Below, piece after piece: positions 34,501 to 41,811 of a stretch of 64,000 nucleotides of DNA; the first letter of the stretch is position 1, and each line of letters starts with the position of its first letter. The notes below the pieces were generated by a model. That model did no database searches and had not been told where the DNA came from. It worked only from the letters and a program-made list of their open reading frames with translations. This stretch comes from Streptomyces griseocarneus (GTDB lineage: Bacteria; Actinomycetota; Actinomycetes; Streptomycetales; Streptomycetaceae). The stretch is taken from the NCBI GenBank assembly GCA_003674045.1, contig PENC01000016.1, positions 62,001 to 126,000 on the forward strand. Reading direction: 5' to 3'. A program made the position numbers and the translations under genes.

Positions 34501-34886
34501 GCTCGCTGTCCTTCCACCGAGTCGGCAGCGCGCCCGGGCTCGCGGAACTGCGAGCCTTCCCGTCCCTCGTAGACCTGCGCATCACGGGCGAAGACCTGAC
34601 GACATGGCAGGGTGCCGAGCCACTGCCCCAGATAAGACACCTGTTCCTCGACGAGCCGATCGGCCTCACAGGGCTGTGCCACCTGCCCGACGTCTTCCCA
34701 GGCCTCAAGCAGCTCTACGTCTTCGGCAAGTCCCACGAGCCGCTCGATGCCGCGCCCCTCGTGGGCCTGGAAATCGACGACATATCCCTCGATTACAACG
34801 GCCCCCTCCTCAACGCACACCTCCTCCCTCACGCCGTGCATAATTCCGCCGACACCACCACTCGCGGCGCAAAGGGACGCACCTGA
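31530..34886 (+). CDS. Trypsin-like protease–NACHT NTPase with C-terminal repeats (bacterial NLR-like)
   Basis: This 1118-residue protein has three parts. The N-terminal trypsin-fold domain (about 1–200) has a complete triad: His33 in LTAAHV, Asp64 in GDVALL and Ser170 in GMSGAAVF. A NACHT/STAND NTPase follows, with Walker A GAAGSGKTT (322–330) and Walker B LLLIDGVDEVPE (about 405–416). A helical C-terminal NACHT segment includes FIHRTFQDYLGAQAA. The third part is helical repeats, then leucine-rich-repeat-like units (about 840–1090). I chose GTG 31530, with GGGGGAGGG 4 nt upstream, over ATG 31515. Such architectures belong to bacterial NLR-like signalling ATPases, several shown to be antiphage; defence is inferred. 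The gene follows the EamA stop by 40 bp. Confidence 0.85.
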   Translation: MHPVRERIAAVIGRGTQGSGYVLAPRLVLTAAHVATEPIQAAVPGGVGLVDCRVLWVRDDEQGDVALLLAERDLVRADVAGAVRGLSPSGTADAFEPVVWGRLGDVAWRGAQAIGFPQVARDAYEELDTEQLVGTLKPGSGLLGGRYALDSTHGAPAPFADGGSPWAGMSGAAVFVGGLLCGVVCEDPSGWRHGRLTVTPMFRVLSSPEFIDLCLEHGHRPTSRALPSSLEAEEQSFEWRLREYLAERAGELTIVGLTLSDGEGERWPLDAAYLSLEVTGGDTAPRERWLPAPGRELLETAAPTPQRAETALAGRTRVLLRGAAGSGKTTLLQWLTSITAKDEIPAGLEQFRDCVPLFLPLRTLVGADGGLPGPEEFLRAVARPFAGLPAARGGVTRWLGEGRALLLIDGVDEVPEADRRRTLEWLKELLIAYPDARYVVTTRPSAVREGWLADSGFTELELLPMSRTDVGAFIDRWHTAAGQEQNEELRTFGAALKKAVVAKPDLGRLATNPLMCALICALNRSRRGNLPRGRMELYRAALELLLVRRDRERDVLIGADGPELEHAQQTALLQKIAYWLIRNGRSEIEWGKAVQIIERALPAMPSVAARGDAGSVLRYLVLRSGLLRRPTDETLDFIHRTFQDYLGAQAAVDEWDFDVLVDHAHDDQWEDVLRMAIGHASPKARAELLDMMLDRAAQQPERAYRLRLLAAACLEHATELAPAVRDRVAEAVLELVPPRSVAAAKELATAGRLIVDLLPGPGEVSDEVARAVVVAATGVADSRAIPLLAEYADHPSLEVRAQLAWAWDRFDTEHYADEVISKLVYEEETGREGLEFVVQSKSQISALKRLGGRPWVRCVGDLSPEDMADLATPALRTLSIRSVGGVVDLRVLRGAALSELGVLGASGAAYLRELDSSALHTLSLQLGVDPDIRGMWHMAELEVLTLDWSAYGEGPGLWELPLPPKIQYLRLGKGPSSDLQLAPADNQCPLRSLSFHRVGSAPGLAELRAFPSLVDLRITGEDLTTWQGAEPLPQIRHLFLDEPIGLTGLCHLPDVFPGLKQLYVFGKSHEPLDAAPLVGLEIDDISLDYNGPLLNAHLLPHAVHNSADTTTRGAKGRT

Positions 34887-34927
34887 ACGCACCTCTCCAG
34901 GCCGCCATCTCGAAAGCAAGGCAGCCC

Positions 34928-35818
34928 GTGAGCCAGGAGCAGCAGCCGTCCGTCCCCGACGACGTCTGGCAGAAGTTCGTCCGCGACCACGAGAAGTCGC
35001 AGCGTAAGGCAACGGCGGGCCAGGAGCCGGGGGAGGAGCCCGGCAAGAGGGCTCGCCGGATACCCGTCCGCATACCCCTCCGCGCGGCCGCTCCCGCCGT
35101 GGCCGTCGCCGCTGTCGTCGCGGCCATGCTCCTCGTCCCCGGTCACAACAAGCCCGCTGAGCAGGACCACACCACCGAAGCGGCCCCCGTGGGCGGGCAG
35201 CCCAAGCCCAACGCCCTCGCGGTCCCCTCCGGCGCCTCCGTCCCCTCCGTCCGGGGCAGCCTTCCGTCCGATGCCCCGGCTGCTCTGCCTTCCCTGCTCG
35301 CCCGTCCCGTGATCAGTCCCGAGCAGGCGTTCCCCGACGAGACGGTGAAGGGGGAGTCGGGAACGGAGTACCACCGTGTGGACGTGGCGAGTACGACGGA
35401 CTGCTCACGCGGGGTCAGCCCCGAGCTGGCCGGGGTCATCGGGCAGGGGCAGGGGTGTCTCCGGCTCACGTCCGCGCTCTACACCGATGCGGCGAAGCAG
35501 TCCCGTATCACCATCGGCGTGCTGAGCTTCAAGCGCGCCGAGGACGCGGCCGCCGTCGTCGGCATGGCGTCCTTCGACCCGCTCAAGTACGAGGTCGTCT
35601 CGCTCGACCCGCCGCAGGGCTCCGGCATGGACCCCGTGCCGCCGCACACCCCGGCCACGTTCAACCACCTGATGACCGTGCGTTCCACCGTCTTCGCCAA
35701 CGCCGAATGGGGTGATGGCCGCGCCACCGACGAGCCCGAACTCAGCCGCGAGAACGCGGAACTCCTCGGCCACTTCCAGAGGACGATCGCCGACTACGAA
35801 GAGGGCAGGAAGGGCTGA
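34928..35818 (+). CDS. Single-pass membrane protein with extracytoplasmic Cys-containing domain
   Basis: GTG 34928 gives 296 residues. There is a charged N-terminus (about 1–45, VWQKFVRDHEKSQRK), one membrane segment (about 52–70), a Pro/Ala-rich linker (75–125) and an outer domain with TTDCSRGV…GQGCLRLT…ITIGVLSF and later TVRSTVFANAEW. The domain resembles that of the minus-strand gene at 20307–21299. It is 41 nt after the NACHT gene and codirectional, so it may be cotranscribed, but a functional link is only inferred. Confidence 0.75.
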   Translation: MSQEQQPSVPDDVWQKFVRDHEKSQRKATAGQEPGEEPGKRARRIPVRIPLRAAAPAVAVAAVVAAMLLVPGHNKPAEQDHTTEAAPVGGQPKPNALAVPSGASVPSVRGSLPSDAPAALPSLLARPVISPEQAFPDETVKGESGTEYHRVDVASTTDCSRGVSPELAGVIGQGQGCLRLTSALYTDAAKQSRITIGVLSFKRAEDAAAVVGMASFDPLKYEVVSLDPPQGSGMDPVPPHTPATFNHLMTVRSTVFANAEWGDGRATDEPELSRENAELLGHFQRTIADYEEGRKG

Positions 35819-35850
35819 CCCCTCGCACTCCCCTCACCCCTCCGCCACCC

Positions 35851-37290
35851 TCACCCCTCCGCCACGTCCCGCCAGACTTCTCGCAGCCCCTCGGCCACCG
35901 CCATGGCCGTCAGGGGGGCGGTGCCCAGCATGCGTGCCGACAAGCCGTGGAGGTAGGCGCCCGTCGCGGCGGCGTCGAAGGCGGGGAGGCCCGTGGCCAG
36001 GAGGGAGCCCGTCAGGCCCGAGAGGACGTCGCCGCTGCCTGCGGTGGCGAGCCAAGGGGTGCCGGTGGGGTTGATGCGTACGGGGCCGGCGGACGGGGAC
36101 GCGATCGCCGTCGTGGAGCCCTTGAGCAGGGCCGTCACCCCGTACAGCTCGGCCAGGGCGCGGGCGGAGGACAGGCGCGCGGCCTCGACGTCCTCGCGGG
36201 CCGTGCCCAGCAGGGCCGCGGCCTCGCCCGCGTGCGGGGTGATGAGGGTCTCGGCCGCGCGGGAGCGGAGTTCCCGTGCGGTCAGCAGGCGCAGCCCGTC
36301 CGCGTCCACGAGGACCGGGACGTCGGACGCCAGTACGTCCGCCAAGGCCTGGCGTGCCTCTGTGCCGTCGCCGAGGCCGGGGCCCACGACCCACGCCTGG
36401 ACGCGGCCCGCCTTCGAGGGCGGGCCCGCCGAGACGAGGGTCTCGGGGAAGCGGGCGACGACGGCGTCCGTCGCCGGGCCGACGTAGCGCACCGCGCCCG
36501 CGCCGCCGTGCAGCGCGCCCGCCACCGCGAGCACCGCGGCACCCGGGTAGCGGGCCGAGCCCGCGACGACGCCGACGACGCCCCGGCGGTACTTGTCGCT
36601 CTCCGCCGTCGGCCAGGGCAGCAACTCGGCCACGTCCGCGTGCTGGAGGGCTTCCACCGAAGCCTCCGCGGGCAGCTCCAGGCCGATGTCCACCAGACGC
36701 AGCGCGCCCGCGTACTCCCGCGCCGGGTCGAGCAGCAGGCCCGGTTTGTACGCGCCGAAGGTGACCGTCGCGTCGGCCCGTACGGCCGCTCCGCGTACCT
36801 CGCCGGTGTCCGCGTTGACCCCGCTCGGCAGGTCCACGGCGACGATCGTCGCGCCCCCGGTGTACGCGGCCTCCAGCAGCGTCTGTGCCTCCGGCCGCAG
36901 GCCGCCCCGGCCGCCGATGCCGACGATCCCGTCGACGACGAGGTCGGCACGGCGCACGGCTCGGTCGGCCGCCTCGGCGGAGGCCACGCGCCCGCCCGCG
37001 CCGCGCAGCGCGGCCAGTCCGCCCGCGTGGGTGCGGTCGGGGGAGAGCAGCACGGCGGTGACGCCCGCACCGCGCCGGGCCAGGCGGGCGCCCGCGTAGA
37101 GCGCGTCGCCGCCGTTGTCGCCGCTGCCGACGAGGAGCGCCACCCGCGCCCCGTAGACCCGCCCCAGCAGATCCGCGCAGGCGGCCGCGAGGCCGGCGGC
37201 GGCGCGCTGCATCAGGGTGCCGTGGGGGAGCTGTGCCATGAGCGCGCGCTCGGCGGCCCGTACGGTCTCGACGCTGTACGCAGTCCTCAT
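35851..37290 (-). CDS. nnr: Bifunctional NAD(P)H-hydrate epimerase / ADP-dependent dehydratase
   Basis: It repairs damaged NAD(P)H hydrates. The 479-residue protein has an N-terminal YjeF epimerase domain (about 1–210, with GSGDNGGDALYAGARLARRG and VDLPSGVNADTG). The C-terminal ribokinase-like dehydratase (about 225–479) has ITPHAGEAAALL and the ADP-binding TAGSGDVLSGL. ATG 37290 begins MRTAYSVETVRAAERALM. It is divergent from alr, 88 bp away; nnr–alr adjacency is common in Streptomyces. Confidence 0.94.
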   Translation of the reverse strand: MRTAYSVETVRAAERALMAQLPHGTLMQRAAAGLAAACADLLGRVYGARVALLVGSGDNGGDALYAGARLARRGAGVTAVLLSPDRTHAGGLAALRGAGGRVASAEAADRAVRRADLVVDGIVGIGGRGGLRPEAQTLLEAAYTGGATIVAVDLPSGVNADTGEVRGAAVRADATVTFGAYKPGLLLDPAREYAGALRLVDIGLELPAEASVEALQHADVAELLPWPTAESDKYRRGVVGVVAGSARYPGAAVLAVAGALHGGAGAVRYVGPATDAVVARFPETLVSAGPPSKAGRVQAWVVGPGLGDGTEARQALADVLASDVPVLVDADGLRLLTARELRSRAAETLITPHAGEAAALLGTAREDVEAARLSSARALAELYGVTALLKGSTTAIASPSAGPVRINPTGTPWLATAGSGDVLSGLTGSLLATGLPAFDAAATGAYLHGLSARMLGTAPLTAMAVAEGLREVWRDVAEG

Positions 37291-37378
37291 GGTTCCCAGT
37301 GTCACCTTCGTGGTCCCCGGCCGCCCCGGAACCGGCACCCTGGGCGCAGGGAAACGGACACCTGAGAGACTGGCGGGG

Positions 37379-38557
37379 ATGAACGAGACACCGATGCGCG
37401 CCCGTGCCCTGATAGATCTGGCCGCCCTGCGGGCCAACGTCCGCACGCTGCGTGCCCGTGCGCCGCAGGCGCAGCTGATGGCTGTCGTCAAGGCGGACGC
37501 GTACGGGCACGGCGCCGTGCCGTGCGCGCGGGCGGCACGCGAAGCGGGCGCGGCGTGGATCGGTACGGCCACCCCCGACGAGGCCCTCGCGCTGCGCGCG
37601 GCCGGTGACCGGGGCCGTCTGATGTGCTGGTTGTGGACCCCGGGCGGGCCCTGGCGCGAGGCCGTCGAGGCGGACGTCGACGTGTCGGTCAGCGGCCTGT
37701 GGGCGGTGCGCGAGGTGTCGGACGCGGCCCGCGCGTGCGGCCGCGTCGCCCGCGTCCAGCTGAAGATCGACACGGGTCTCGGCCGCAACGGCTGCCAGCC
37801 CGACGACTGGCCGGAACTGATCGCCGCCGCCCGGGCCGCCGAGGACGCCGGGCTGATCAAGGTCACCGGTATCTGGTCGCACTTCGCGTGCGCGGACGAG
37901 CCGGGCCACCCGTCCATCCAGGCCCAGCTGCGGGTCTTCCGGGACGCCGTGGCGTACGCCGAGGGGCAGGGCATCGAGCCCGAGGTGCGGCACATCGCCA
38001 ACTCCCCTGCGGTTCTCACGCTCCCCGAGAGCCACTTCGATCTCGTGCGCACCGGTGTGGCGATCTACGGCGTGTCCCCGAGCCCGGAGGTCGGCACCCC
38101 CGCCGACCTGGGGCTCAAGCCGGTGATGACGCTGTCCGCGTCGCTCGCCTCGGTGAAGCGGGTGCCGGGCGGGCACGGTGTCTCATACGGGCATCACTAC
38201 GTCACGCCGGGTGCCACTACCCTCGCCCTCGTTCCCGTCGGGTACGCGGACGGGATTCCGCGGGCGGCCTCCGGTACGGGGCCGGTGCTGATCGGGGGCA
38301 AGTGGCGGACGGTCGCGGGCCGGGTGGCCATGGACCAGTTCGTGGTCGACTTGGGCGGCGACAGCGCGCGGGTGGGCGACGAGGCGGTGCTGTTCGGACC
38401 GGGTGACCGGGGCGAGCCGACCGCCGAGGACTGGGCACGGGCGACCGGGACCATCGCCTACGAAGTCATCACCCGCATCACCGAACGGGTGCCGCGCGTC
38501 TATGTCGGTGAGACCGTGGAAGGAAACACCGCCGACACGGACGGGAAATCCGGGTAG
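37379..38557 (+). CDS. alr: Alanine racemase
   Basis: Alr makes D-alanine for peptidoglycan. ATG 37379 gives 392 residues. Lys38 in AVVKADAYGHG holds PLP, the second catalytic base lies in VSYGHHY, and the C-terminal domain has the conserved GRVAMDQFVVDLG. GGCGGGG precedes the start; the frame is open upstream to 37217 but without family similarity. The hydrolase gene follows after 79 bp. Confidence 0.95.
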   Translation: MNETPMRARALIDLAALRANVRTLRARAPQAQLMAVVKADAYGHGAVPCARAAREAGAAWIGTATPDEALALRAAGDRGRLMCWLWTPGGPWREAVEADVDVSVSGLWAVREVSDAARACGRVARVQLKIDTGLGRNGCQPDDWPELIAAARAAEDAGLIKVTGIWSHFACADEPGHPSIQAQLRVFRDAVAYAEGQGIEPEVRHIANSPAVLTLPESHFDLVRTGVAIYGVSPSPEVGTPADLGLKPVMTLSASLASVKRVPGGHGVSYGHHYVTPGATTLALVPVGYADGIPRAASGTGPVLIGGKWRTVAGRVAMDQFVVDLGGDSARVGDEAVLFGPGDRGEPTAEDWARATGTIAYEVITRITERVPRVYVGETVEGNTADTDGKSG

Positions 38558-38636
38558 ACGGCCGGGAAGACCAGGAACGCCGAGTACACCGAGAACACAG
38601 ACGGGCAGAACAGCCAGGACACACGGGGGGCGCGGG

Positions 38637-39956
38637 ATGAGCGACAGCGCGAGTATCAGCGGTACGGGCGTGGCCCAAGTGGCCCGGGCGGCCCAGGCGG
38701 CCGACGGGGCCGTGGCCGGGAGCGGTGGCTGGCGGAGGGGCGCGGGTGTCGCCGGCGCCGCCATCGGGGTCGTGGCGGCCGGGGCCGCGGTCGGGGTGGC
38801 CGTGGAGCGGCTGACCGTCGGCCGCGGCATGCGCCGCAAGGCGCGGCTCGCGCTCGACTCCATGGGTCCGTACGGGGCGCTGCGGGGGCGTCCCGGGCGA
38901 GCCGTCGCCGAGGACGGTACAGAGCTGTACTTCGAGGTCGACGAGATCGAGGAGACCGACGGTGCCCATGGGGCCGACAGGGCCGACGGTGCCGTCGAGG
39001 CCCCCGCGCCCTCGGAGACCTCCCCGACCCTGCTGAAGCGGCTCTTCGGGCGCCCCGCTCCGGCGCAGGCACCGGCCCCGGTCACGGTGATCTTCACCCA
39101 CGGCTACTGCCTGAGCCAGGACTCCTGGCACTTCCAGCGGGCCGCGCTGCGCGGGGCGGTGCGGATGGTGTTCTGGGACCAGCGCAGCCACGGCCGCTCC
39201 GAGCGGGGCCGCTCGCAGCTGGACGGGAGCGTTCCGGTCTCCATCGACCTGCTCGGCCGCGATCTGAAGGCGGTCATCGACGCGGCGGCGCCCGAGGGGC
39301 CGCTGGTGCTGGTGGGGCATTCGATGGGCGGCATGACGATGATGGGCCTGGCCGCCCAGTACCCGGAGCTGGTGGCGGAACGGGTCGTGGGCACGGCCTT
39401 CGTCAGCACCTCGTCGGGCGAGCTCGCGGACAACACGTACGGCCTGCCGGTCTCCGGCAGCGTGGTGCGCAAGGTGCTGCCCGCCGCGCTCAAGGCGCTG
39501 ACCGCGGGCCGCCCGGAGCTGGTCGAACGCGGGCGCCGGGCCACGGCCGACCTCTACGCGGGCGTCATCCGCCGCTACTCGTTCGGCTCCCAGGACGTGG
39601 ACCCGGCGGTGGCGCGGTTCGCGGAGCGCCTGATGGAGGCCACGCCGCTGGGCATCATCGCGGAGTTCTACCGGGTCTTCGGCGAGCACGACAAGGTGAC
39701 GGCGCTCGCGGAGTTCGCGGCTCACCCGGTGGTGGTGATCGCGGGCGAGAAGGACCTGATGATCCCGAGCGCCCACAGCGAGGCGATCGCGGCAGTCCTC
39801 CCCGACGCGGATCTGCTTCTGGTGCCGGGGGCCGGCCACCTGGTCATGTTCGAGCAGCCCGAGCTGGTGACCGAGCGCTTGCTGGATCTTTTGGAGGCGG
39901 CGACGGACGGGGTACTACCGGAGCGCGTGGAAGGCGCCGCCCGGCGACGGGGGTGA
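38637..39956 (+). CDS. Alpha/beta-hydrolase with N-terminal membrane segment
   Basis: The product is 439 residues from ATG 38637. A glycine/alanine-rich hydrophobic segment (about 35–60) probably anchors or exports it. The hydrolase domain follows: oxyanion region HGYCLSQDSW, nucleophile elbow GHSMGG (Ser229), and the late GEKDLMIP Asp and GAGHLVMFEQP His regions, so the triad looks intact. It is codirectional with alr in a conserved neighbourhood. Substrate is unknown. Confidence 0.88.
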   Translation: MSDSASISGTGVAQVARAAQAADGAVAGSGGWRRGAGVAGAAIGVVAAGAAVGVAVERLTVGRGMRRKARLALDSMGPYGALRGRPGRAVAEDGTELYFEVDEIEETDGAHGADRADGAVEAPAPSETSPTLLKRLFGRPAPAQAPAPVTVIFTHGYCLSQDSWHFQRAALRGAVRMVFWDQRSHGRSERGRSQLDGSVPVSIDLLGRDLKAVIDAAAPEGPLVLVGHSMGGMTMMGLAAQYPELVAERVVGTAFVSTSSGELADNTYGLPVSGSVVRKVLPAALKALTAGRPELVERGRRATADLYAGVIRRYSFGSQDVDPAVARFAERLMEATPLGIIAEFYRVFGEHDKVTALAEFAAHPVVVIAGEKDLMIPSAHSEAIAAVLPDADLLLVPGAGHLVMFEQPELVTERLLDLLEAATDGVLPERVEGAARRRG

Positions 39957-39957
39957 C

Positions 39958-40117
39958 CCACCGGGGGCTCCGCCCCCGGACCCCGTTGTGGTGCGGGGGC
40001 GGAGCCCCCATCAGGGGCGCGGGGAACTGCGCGACAAGCCCCCACCGGCCCGCAGTCGCGCACGCAGCGCAAGAAGCAGCCCAGTAGGCGCGGGGGTCCG
40101 GGGCGCAGCCCCGGGTG
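39958..40117 (-). repeat. Dispersed repeat copy 4 flanked by GC palindromes
   Basis: This convergent gap between the hydrolase and tsaE starts with GGGGGC/GCCCCC-type dyads (39960–40010). Copy 4 of the dispersed repeat follows on the minus strand (40013–40080), with the exact core TCGCGCAGTTCCCCGCGCCC and upstream CTTCTTGCGC and GGGCCGGTGGGGGCT. A GGTCCGGGGCGCAGCCCCGG dyad lies at the end. It probably terminates both genes. Confidence 0.75.
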
Positions 40118-40648
40118 TCAGACGCTCAGGTCGGCGGAGGACCACCGCTCGCCGACCCCCGTCAGCCGGACGGTGCGCACATCGTCGGCCTCCTCGTCGA
40201 GGTGATCCGCATCGGCGCCGACCGCCCGCTCGATGACCACGTGCAGGCGGTCCTCCGAGAGCTCCTCGACCTTGCCGTCGCCCCACTCCACGACGATGAC
40301 GGAGTCCGGCAGGGAGACGTCCAGGTCCAGGTCCTCCATCTCGTCCAGGCCGCCGTCGAGGCGGTAGGCGTCGACGTGGACGAGGGCGGGGCCGGAGCCG
40401 AGCGGCGGGTGCACGCGCGCGATCACGAAGGTCGGGGAGGTGACGGCACCGCGCACGTCGAGTCCCTGGCCGAGGCCGCGGGTCAGCGTCGTCTTCCCGG
40501 CGCCCAGCTCACCGGTGAGCAGCACCAGGTCACCGGGGCGCAGCAGCGTGGCGAGGCGACGGCCCAGGTCGCGCATCTCCTCGGCGGTACTGACGGTGAT
40601 CTGCGCGGAGGAGGCGGTGACGGCGGGGGTCTCGTGCAGGGCGCTCAT
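40118..40648 (-). CDS. tsaE: tRNA t6A37 biosynthesis ATPase
   Basis: TsaE drives the TsaB–TsaD complex that makes threonylcarbamoyl-adenosine at tRNA position 37. ATG 40648 gives 176 residues. The P-loop is GELGAGKTT (46–54), followed by GLDVRGAVTSPTF and VHVDAYRLDG, family hallmarks; a longer N-terminal reading is not conserved. It lies on the minus strand, opposite to alr, the hydrolase, tsaB, rimI and tsaD. From memory, Streptomyces usually have all of these codirectional, which makes the orientation notable. Confidence 0.94.
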   Translation of the reverse strand: MSALHETPAVTASSAQITVSTAEEMRDLGRRLATLLRPGDLVLLTGELGAGKTTLTRGLGQGLDVRGAVTSPTFVIARVHPPLGSGPALVHVDAYRLDGGLDEMEDLDLDVSLPDSVIVVEWGDGKVEELSEDRLHVVIERAVGADADHLDEEADDVRTVRLTGVGERWSSADLSV

Positions 40649-40696
40649 ACCCGTCGATGGTACGGGTGTGCGCGCCGTACGGGCCTCCACAACATT

Positions 40697-40785
40697 CCGA
40701 CAAGCCGTCGGCAACATGTTGCGCGGCGGGTGTCGCTCGTGGTCACATGGGAAGGCAGAGACATGGTTAGGTCTACCTAACCTTG
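40697..40785 (+). promoter_or_regulatory. Iron-box-like palindrome and two further dyads upstream of the small gene at 40811
   Basis: GGTTAGGTCTACCTAACC (40765–40782) has perfect 8-bp arms around CT. The overlapping TTAGGTCTACCTAACCTTG (40767–40785) matches 13 of 19 positions of the DtxR/IdeR/DmdR consensus TTAGGTTAGGCTAACCTAA. Upstream lie GCAACATGTTGC (40711–40722, perfect palindrome) and CCGAC–N5–GTCGG (40697–40711). All sit between divergent tsaE and the small gene. Confidence 0.6.
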
Positions 40786-40810
40786 CCCAGGTGCTTTTTG
40801 GGAGGCTCCC

Positions 40811-40990
40811 ATGCCGGATCACGAGCCCGTGGCCGCGGTCGGTCCTGCGGATGCGGAGGTTTCCGCGGCGGATGCGCCTCTGTTGTCCGTGCGGGATCTG
40901 CTGGCGGCTTGTGCGGCGGCGGATGCGGTTTCGACTCCACCTGCGGTGGAGTCCCGGCCTTCCGCGACCTCGGAGAAGCCGGCTGCGTAA
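40811..40990 (+). CDS. Small Ala-rich protein, possibly iron-regulated
   Basis: This 59-codon gene starts at ATG 40811 with an excellent ribosome-binding site (GGGAGG, 5 nt spacing). The product is MPDHEPVAAVGP…LLSVRDLLAACAAADAVSTPP…, with a likely central helix and a Pro/Ser/Ala tail; there is no signal peptide or membrane segment. I think similar peptides occur upstream of tsaB in other streptomycetes, but I cannot check. The iron-box-like site 26 nt upstream suggests DmdR-type repression. Confidence 0.6.
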   Translation: MPDHEPVAAVGPADAEVSAADAPLLSVRDLLAACAAADAVSTPPAVESRPSATSEKPAA

Positions 40991-41030
40991 GCCGGGGCTG
41001 CGCCTATTGGGCTGCCGCCCGGGCCCGGTT

Positions 41031-41087
41031 TGCGGCTGCGGGCCGTGTACGGCTGGTCGCGCAGTTTCCCGCGCCCCTAAGGGGGCA
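41031..41087 (+). repeat. Dispersed intergenic repeat, copy 5
   Basis: GGCTGCGGGCC, CGGCTGG and the core with one change (TCGCGCAGTTTCCCGCGCCC), then CCCCTAAGGGGG. It lies in a convergent gap and is inverted relative to copy 4, so tsaE and the small gene at 40811 are bracketed by inverted copies. Confidence 0.75.
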
Positions 41088-41090
41088 CTT

Positions 41091-41696
41091 TTACGGGACG
41101 ACGACGACCGTCGCTCCGCCCACCGCGAATTCCCACAGGGCTCGGCCGTCCGCCGGCTTTTCGCGGATCGCGCCGGTCTTCTTCGTGGAGGCGGGGTCGG
41201 GCGCGGAACCGTCCACCGCCGCGCTGAAGCCGAAGACGGTGCCTGCCGCGTCGCGGTGGAAGCGGACGATGTGCTCGACGGGCACACCGTCCGAGCCGAC
41301 CGCGTTGAGCTGGCGCGAGGTGACCTTGTACGTGCCGGGCGGCGGGTTGACCGTGCTGGGGGAGACCTCGAAGGTGCGGCTCGCCTGGTCGTTCGCCGCG
41401 ACCAGCCACACCCGCTTCCCGGCGACCGAGTAGACGACCCGCGCGCCCGTGCCGGAGTCCGCCGGGACGGCCGTGGCGGCTTCCCTGGCGGCCTTGTCCT
41501 TGGCGGCGGCGTCGGCGGACGCGTCCTTGCCGTCCCGGCCTGCGGAGGAGGCGGCCACGTGCGGCTGGTGGGGCGCGGCATCCGCCTGGTAGGCGAGGAA
41601 TCCGACTCCGGCCAGGGCCGCCGCGGTGAGCGCGGCCACCACTGCTCCCGAGCTGCTGCGTGCCACGCTGCGCACCCTCTCTGTCCCGTACCTCAT
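41091..41696 (-). CDS. Exported protein resembling an L,D-transpeptidase domain without its active-site Cys
   Basis: ATG 41696 gives 201 residues. A signal/anchor segment (about 14–38, ending AYQADA) is followed by an Ala/Asp/Lys-rich linker. The C-terminal domain reads VVYSVAGKRVWLV, then TFEVSPSTVNPPPGTYKVTSR, similar to the start of YkuD L,D-transpeptidases. It lacks a His-Gly…Ser-x-Gly-Cys block at the end, so catalysis is unlikely. It is divergent from tsaB, 115 bp away. The fold assignment is tentative. Confidence 0.65.
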   Translation of the reverse strand: MRYGTERVRSVARSSSGAVVAALTAAALAGVGFLAYQADAAPHQPHVAASSAGRDGKDASADAAAKDKAAREAATAVPADSGTGARVVYSVAGKRVWLVAANDQASRTFEVSPSTVNPPPGTYKVTSRQLNAVGSDGVPVEHIVRFHRDAAGTVFGFSAAVDGSAPDPASTKKTGAIREKPADGRALWEFAVGGATVVVVP

Positions 41697-41811
41697 ACGA
41701 CTGTGCGGCTGACCGTAGCACCCGTGAAGCACCCGCCCGCGCCCCTGTCGCGCCCTCGGCGCGGTCCCACGCGCGCACCGTCCGCCCCATGGCGCGCCGT
41801 AGGCTGTCAGT

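Noticed and set aside
29920..35818. The accessory patch as a prophage or integrative element
   Set aside because: There is no integrase, phage structural gene, tRNA target or flanking direct repeat. Base composition is similar to the surroundings.
35834..38176. Long minus-strand frames joining nnr to sequence opposite alr
   Set aside because: The nnr product starts naturally at ATG 37290. Sequence beyond it is antisense to alr and has no similarity to any domain I recognise.
40649..41581. Upstream extension of tsaE to about 487 residues
   Set aside because: It would be antisense to the small gene at 40811 and overlaps the transpeptidase-like gene. TsaE proteins are about 150–180 residues.
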